Positions 34,524 to 36,729 of a stretch of 36,729 nucleotides of DNA are shown one piece after another. The stretch spans positions 1-36,729 of the forward strand of contig CAIVQG010000001.1 in NCBI GenBank assembly GCA_903907985.1. Reading direction: 5' to 3'. The DNA comes from an uncultured delta proteobacterium (GTDB lineage: Bacteria > Desulfobacterota > Syntrophia > Syntrophales > Smithellaceae). Position numbers and translations under genes: made by a program. Under the pieces are notes generated by a model that searched no databases, had not been told where the DNA came from, and saw only the letters and a program-made list of their open reading frames with translations. How positions within the stretch are numbered: position 1 is the first letter of the stretch; the number at the start of each line of letters is the position of its first letter.

Positions 34524-35204
34524 TTAAATTTTCCCTTCACTGAGCAGTTGCCTTTCAATTGCTAAAATTGCTTTTCCCAGCGAGGCTTCCAGTTGCTTGT
34601 TGTTATATTGAAATTCAACACTAACATATTGGAGGTTATGATTCCCCGATACATCATCCTGCGTCTGCACTTCGCGCACTTTGGTCTCCAGATCGAATAC
34701 CGAGGGACCGATTAATAACTTGAATTTAACCTGATCGGCAGGACGCAGTAAATAATCCTTCGGACAAATGAACTTGGCACCCGCTAAAGATATATCGATT
34801 AAATTAACTTTTTCTTCTTTGAAAAAAAGATTGATATCGCTTTGCAGCGGCAGTTTAATACGAAAAAATGTCCGGAAATCAATCTGCTCAGATTCGTCAT
34901 ATTGCTGTAGCACAAGTGCTTCCACGATTTTCTCAGAGGCAATTTTATAATCATAAACCAGATCAATCAGCTTGGCAGGAAAACCAAAGCGCAAATTACG
35001 TCTTTCCATTCTGGCTAAAAAAGAAACCATTATCCGGCGATTAAGAAAGTTGCGATTTAATGCCGGAGACGTTTGTGAGATGATGATTTTACGATCATCG
35101 ATATCATAAACCAGTGCTTTCATGAAATGGGCATTGCTTTTATTGATCTCGTTTTCAAAAACAATATTTACGTTTGCTCCTACTTTTAATTGGGGTATTA
35201 TCAT
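34524..35204 (-). CDS. PilZ-domain (c-di-GMP receptor) protein, copy 1
   Basis: The 226-residue protein has an N-terminal beta-rich YcgR-like region (about 1-105) and a C-terminal PilZ domain. The c-di-GMP motif is intact: R111-x3-R115 (RTFFR) and D137-x-S139-x2-G142 (DISLAG). Such proteins change swimming, adhesion or export on binding c-di-GMP; no partner is nearby. It is a paralogue of 35603-36283, same length and co-linear throughout, with about half of residues identical by eye. A matching promoter lies before each copy. The ribosome site is modest (GTGGAT). Confidence 0.9.
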   Translation of the reverse strand: MIIPQLKVGANVNIVFENEINKSNAHFMKALVYDIDDRKIIISQTSPALNRNFLNRRIMVSFLARMERRNLRFGFPAKLIDLVYDYKIASEKIVEALVLQQYDESEQIDFRTFFRIKLPLQSDINLFFKEEKVNLIDISLAGAKFICPKDYLLRPADQVKFKLLIGPSVFDLETKVREVQTQDDVSGNHNLQYVSVEFQYNNKQLEASLGKAILAIERQLLSEGKI

Positions 35205-35602
35205 TATTTATCCACATTACCTCAGCATTATTGGTTTATCGTAAGCTACTAAAACTCAGTTCATAGATCAAATCTTTGTCTTACGCGACTAATATAATAA
35301 AACGAGTGCATTTAATCAAACATTTTCTAAAATGGAGTCAATATAATATTAATAACTCTTCCATCAGCAAGCCGCCAATTTCTGAATCATTCGATTTATT
35401 CTTGTTTCAAATAAAGTTGGATGATATCAAGGGGGCCAGGAAGGGACAACGAAGGCTCACAACCTAATAACTTGGGTCACTCGAGGTCACATGTTGTACA
35501 TAAACCAAAGAGCCGCTAGCTACTCAAGATATCCCTCCGGCGCAGGCCAGACAAACCAAGCTTCGCTGTCAGCAAAGACCGTGCGTTGATGGGGAAAAGG
35601 TA
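35205..35602. other. Gap between the two PilZ genes
   Basis: The left 115 bp hold the promoter and 5' UTR of PilZ copy 1. Both are recognisably related to those of copy 2, for instance ATTTAATCAAACA at 35310-35322 and 36367-36379. The remaining 280 bp, downstream of copy 2's stop, contain no ORF I can support, no terminator-like hairpin and no repeat. A 63-codon plus-strand frame at 35276-35467 crosses the promoter and lacks a ribosome site. Confidence 0.6.
35291..35319 (-). promoter_or_regulatory. Promoter of PilZ copy 1
   Basis: Minus strand: TTGATT (35314-35319), 17 nt, TATATT (35291-35296). The arrangement is repeated before PilZ copy 2 with the same spacing, and the flanking sequence is also conserved. 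The expected 5' UTR is about 80 nt. Confidence 0.7.
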
Positions 35603-36283
35603 TTAGTTCATTTTCCCTTCGGCAAGCATCTGTCTTTCAATGCTGATAATTGCCCTCCCCAGTACGGCATCAAACTGCCTGTTGTCGTGTTCAAATTCAA
35701 TACCGATGTATTGGATGGTTTCTTTTGCAGGCAATGATGACTGTGGCGTTATTATATTCCGCACCCGGCCCTTGAGATCAAATACAGTAGAATCGATTAT
35801 TAATTTACAATTTATCGTATCCCCATGAAGCAATAAATTTGATTTGAGATAAGCAAACTTAGCTCCACCCACAGATATGTCAATTAGATTAACCTTTTCC
35901 TCTTTGAGAAAAAGACTGATATTGCTTTGCGAAGGCGGCCGGACGCGGAAATGCATGCGAAAGTCCACCTGCTCCGGTGTATCACGTTGCTTGAGAACAA
36001 GCGCTTCGACGCTTTTATTCGAAGAAATTTCGTAATTGTTCAGCAAATCAATTAGCAGTGCCGAAAAGCCAAAACGTAAAACACGCTTTTCCACGTTCGC
36101 TAAAAAAGTAACCATTATCCGGCGATTGAGAAAGTGACGACTCAGCGGAGGAGAAGTTTGTGAAATAACAATATCGCTTTTTTCATAATCATAAACCAAT
36201 GCCTTCATATAATGGGCATTGCTTTTATTGATCTCATTTTCAAAAACAATATCTATTCTTGTTCCTACTTTTAATTCGGGCAT
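35603..36283 (-). CDS. PilZ-domain (c-di-GMP receptor) protein, copy 2
   Basis: Tandem paralogue of the gene at 34524. N-terminal YcgR-like region, then PilZ with R109-x3-R113 (RMHFR) and D135-x-S137-x2-G140 (DISVGG), so c-di-GMP binding should be kept. The most conserved stretches between the copies are FENEINKSNAH, KALVYD, FLNRRIMV, LKEEKVNLIDIS and the C-terminal IERQ-L-EGK. The segments just after the PilZ core (TINCKLII..., ITPQSSLPAK) differ most, suggesting divergence in partner contact or output. AAGG lies 6 nt before the ATG. Own promoter upstream. Confidence 0.9.
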   Translation of the reverse strand: MPELKVGTRIDIVFENEINKSNAHYMKALVYDYEKSDIVISQTSPPLSRHFLNRRIMVTFLANVEKRVLRFGFSALLIDLLNNYEISSNKSVEALVLKQRDTPEQVDFRMHFRVRPPSQSNISLFLKEEKVNLIDISVGGAKFAYLKSNLLLHGDTINCKLIIDSTVFDLKGRVRNIITPQSSLPAKETIQYIGIEFEHDNRQFDAVLGRAIISIERQMLAEGKMN

Positions 36284-36347
36284 CTTCAGCCTTAGACGCT
36301 TCTAAATTGATATTAAACGCAGTTTATCTGCTCATATTGATTAAATA

Positions 36348-36376
36348 GATATAATAAATTGATTGGATTTAATCAA
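36348..36376 (-). promoter_or_regulatory. Promoter of PilZ copy 2
   Basis: Minus strand: TTGATT (36371-36376), 17 nt, TATATC (36348-36353). It is the counterpart of the promoter at 35291-35319. The upstream AGAAACTG/AGAAAATG stretch and part of the 5' UTR (AACTG-GTTT-A) are also shared, so the duplication unit included control sequence. Confidence 0.68.
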
Positions 36377-36488
36377 ACAGTTTCTGTCCTGTAGCGCAAA
36401 AAATCGTCCTTGACTATTATTCAATAGTATGAGCTTGTGAAAACAGCACTTTAGAATGCTGAAGCTGAATTTTCTATACAGGCGGCAT

Positions 36489-36517
36489 AACCACCACACA
36501 AATGTCGGTGGTTTTTT
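36489..36517 (+). terminator. Orphan plus-strand intrinsic terminator
   Basis: AACCACC (36489-36495) pairs with GGTGGTT (36507-36513), extended by ACA/TGT around a CAAA loop with a bulged C, and followed by a T run. No plus-strand gene ends here; the nearest upstream plus-strand gene is tonB at 32577. It may end a small RNA or act as a leader terminator for the gene at 36717. Upstream, 36380-36488 contains only small hairpins (CTATT/AATAG, AGCA/TGCT). Confidence 0.7.
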
Positions 36518-36543
36518 CTTTCCACAGGGATTACCATTCCATC

Positions 36544-36716
36544 TGGCAATCATTAAATTGCCACCCTAAATGTTCAGAAAGAGACGTTATCTAAAGGCTG
36601 CGAGGTAAGGCATGCAAGCCCCTCACTTTTTCCTTCCTTCTCAACCAGGAGCCGGATGGGGGTGATTTTGATGCTTTGTGGTACCCCATCGGGGAGCGAA
36701 GGTTTAATAAAAATTT
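36544..36716 (+). promoter_or_regulatory. Structured untranslated leader, possible riboswitch of unassigned class
   Basis: Three foldable units lie before an ATG at 36717. The first is TGGCAAT/ATTGCCA (36544-36563). The second is GAGG-TAA-GGC-ATGCAA-GCC-CCTC (36602-36624), two stacked helices with an asymmetric TAA bulge. The third is CCGGATGGGG (36652-36661) with CCCCATCGG (36684-36692), one bulged G, where the 3' part can instead fold as CCCC-ATC-GGGG. The alternative pairings, and the conserved-looking GGGGAGCGAAGG just after, resemble an aptamer with a switchable 3' stem. I could not match it to a class I know; a molybdenum-cofactor-type motif crossed my mind but is unverified. Confidence 0.4.
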
Positions 36717-36729
36717 ATGAAAAAGAAAG
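36717..36729 (+). CDS. Start of a gene cut by the window edge
   Basis: ATG AAA AAG AAA opens a frame that leaves the window after four codons. The lysine-rich start would suit a signal peptide. There is a GAAGG about 15 nt upstream, rather far for a ribosome site, so the start is uncertain. Proposed mainly because it follows the structured leader. Confidence 0.3.

Noticed and set aside
35276-35467. 63-codon plus-strand frame in the PilZ gap
   Set aside because: It crosses the PilZ copy 1 promoter, has no ribosome site and no counterpart upstream of copy 2.
36341-36553. 70-codon minus-strand frame upstream of PilZ copy 2
   Set aside because: It overlaps the duplicated promoter and the orphan terminator, has no ribosome site and shows no domain pattern.

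Overview
The window looks like a chromosomal segment of an anaerobic deltaproteobacterium (Desulfobacterota). A Syntrophales-type organism (Smithella/Syntrophus-like) is my best guess. The inference rests on moderate GC, many PAS kinases and sigma-54 regulators, a cobalamin-dependent MetH split from its reactivation domain, an IPM isomerase in separate LeuC and LeuD subunits, an LDH-like malate dehydrogenase, a thiolase relic and paired PilZ proteins. No marker in the window fixes the genus.

Layout. 1-4017 (+) looks accessory: the tail of an IS110-type transposase, a secreted caspase-like protein with a coiled coil and a C-terminal DUF1566 domain, a DUF1848 protein with a CX3CX2C cluster, a flavodoxin-fold NAD(P)H oxidoreductase and a small cupin. 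4076-21911 is one long minus-strand block. Read in transcription order it holds leuA-leuC-leuD-leuB behind an attenuator-like leader; a single-domain response regulator; the stand-alone AdoMet-binding MetH reactivation domain; a PAS hybrid histidine kinase; a MetH lacking that domain; TonB; PyrE; a DUF3047-OmpA fusion; a lipoprotein; a PreP-type M16C peptidase; and a 67-residue four-cysteine protein.

22052-26145 is a ZraPSR-like envelope stress module. A sensor kinase and a sigma-54-dependent regulator (+) are divergent from a small membrane ORF and a Spy/CpxP-like chaperone (-). The gap between them contains a sigma-54 promoter and two identical-format dyads, GGATA-N5-TATCC, spaced 33 bp apart, where an activator should bind.

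26207-34463 is mostly housekeeping: a small two-helix protein, a VTT-family membrane protein, TatA, a decayed thiolase, GlmM, malate dehydrogenase, two tRNA-Ser genes, TadA, a second TonB-like protein, a beta-CASP metallo-beta-lactamase and a 33-residue lysine-rich protein. 34524-36376 is a tandem duplication of a PilZ (c-di-GMP) gene in which the promoter was duplicated too. The last 350 bases contain an orphan terminator and a structured leader ahead of a gene that runs off the window.

The most interesting signals are non-coding: the leucine-rich leader peptide and terminator before leuA, a ~75-80 bp structured repeat placed 12-14 nt before the start codons of both leuA and leuD, the sigma-54 promoter with its upstream dyads, and the unidentified leader at the right edge. 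All assignments come from reading motifs by eye; no database search was run.
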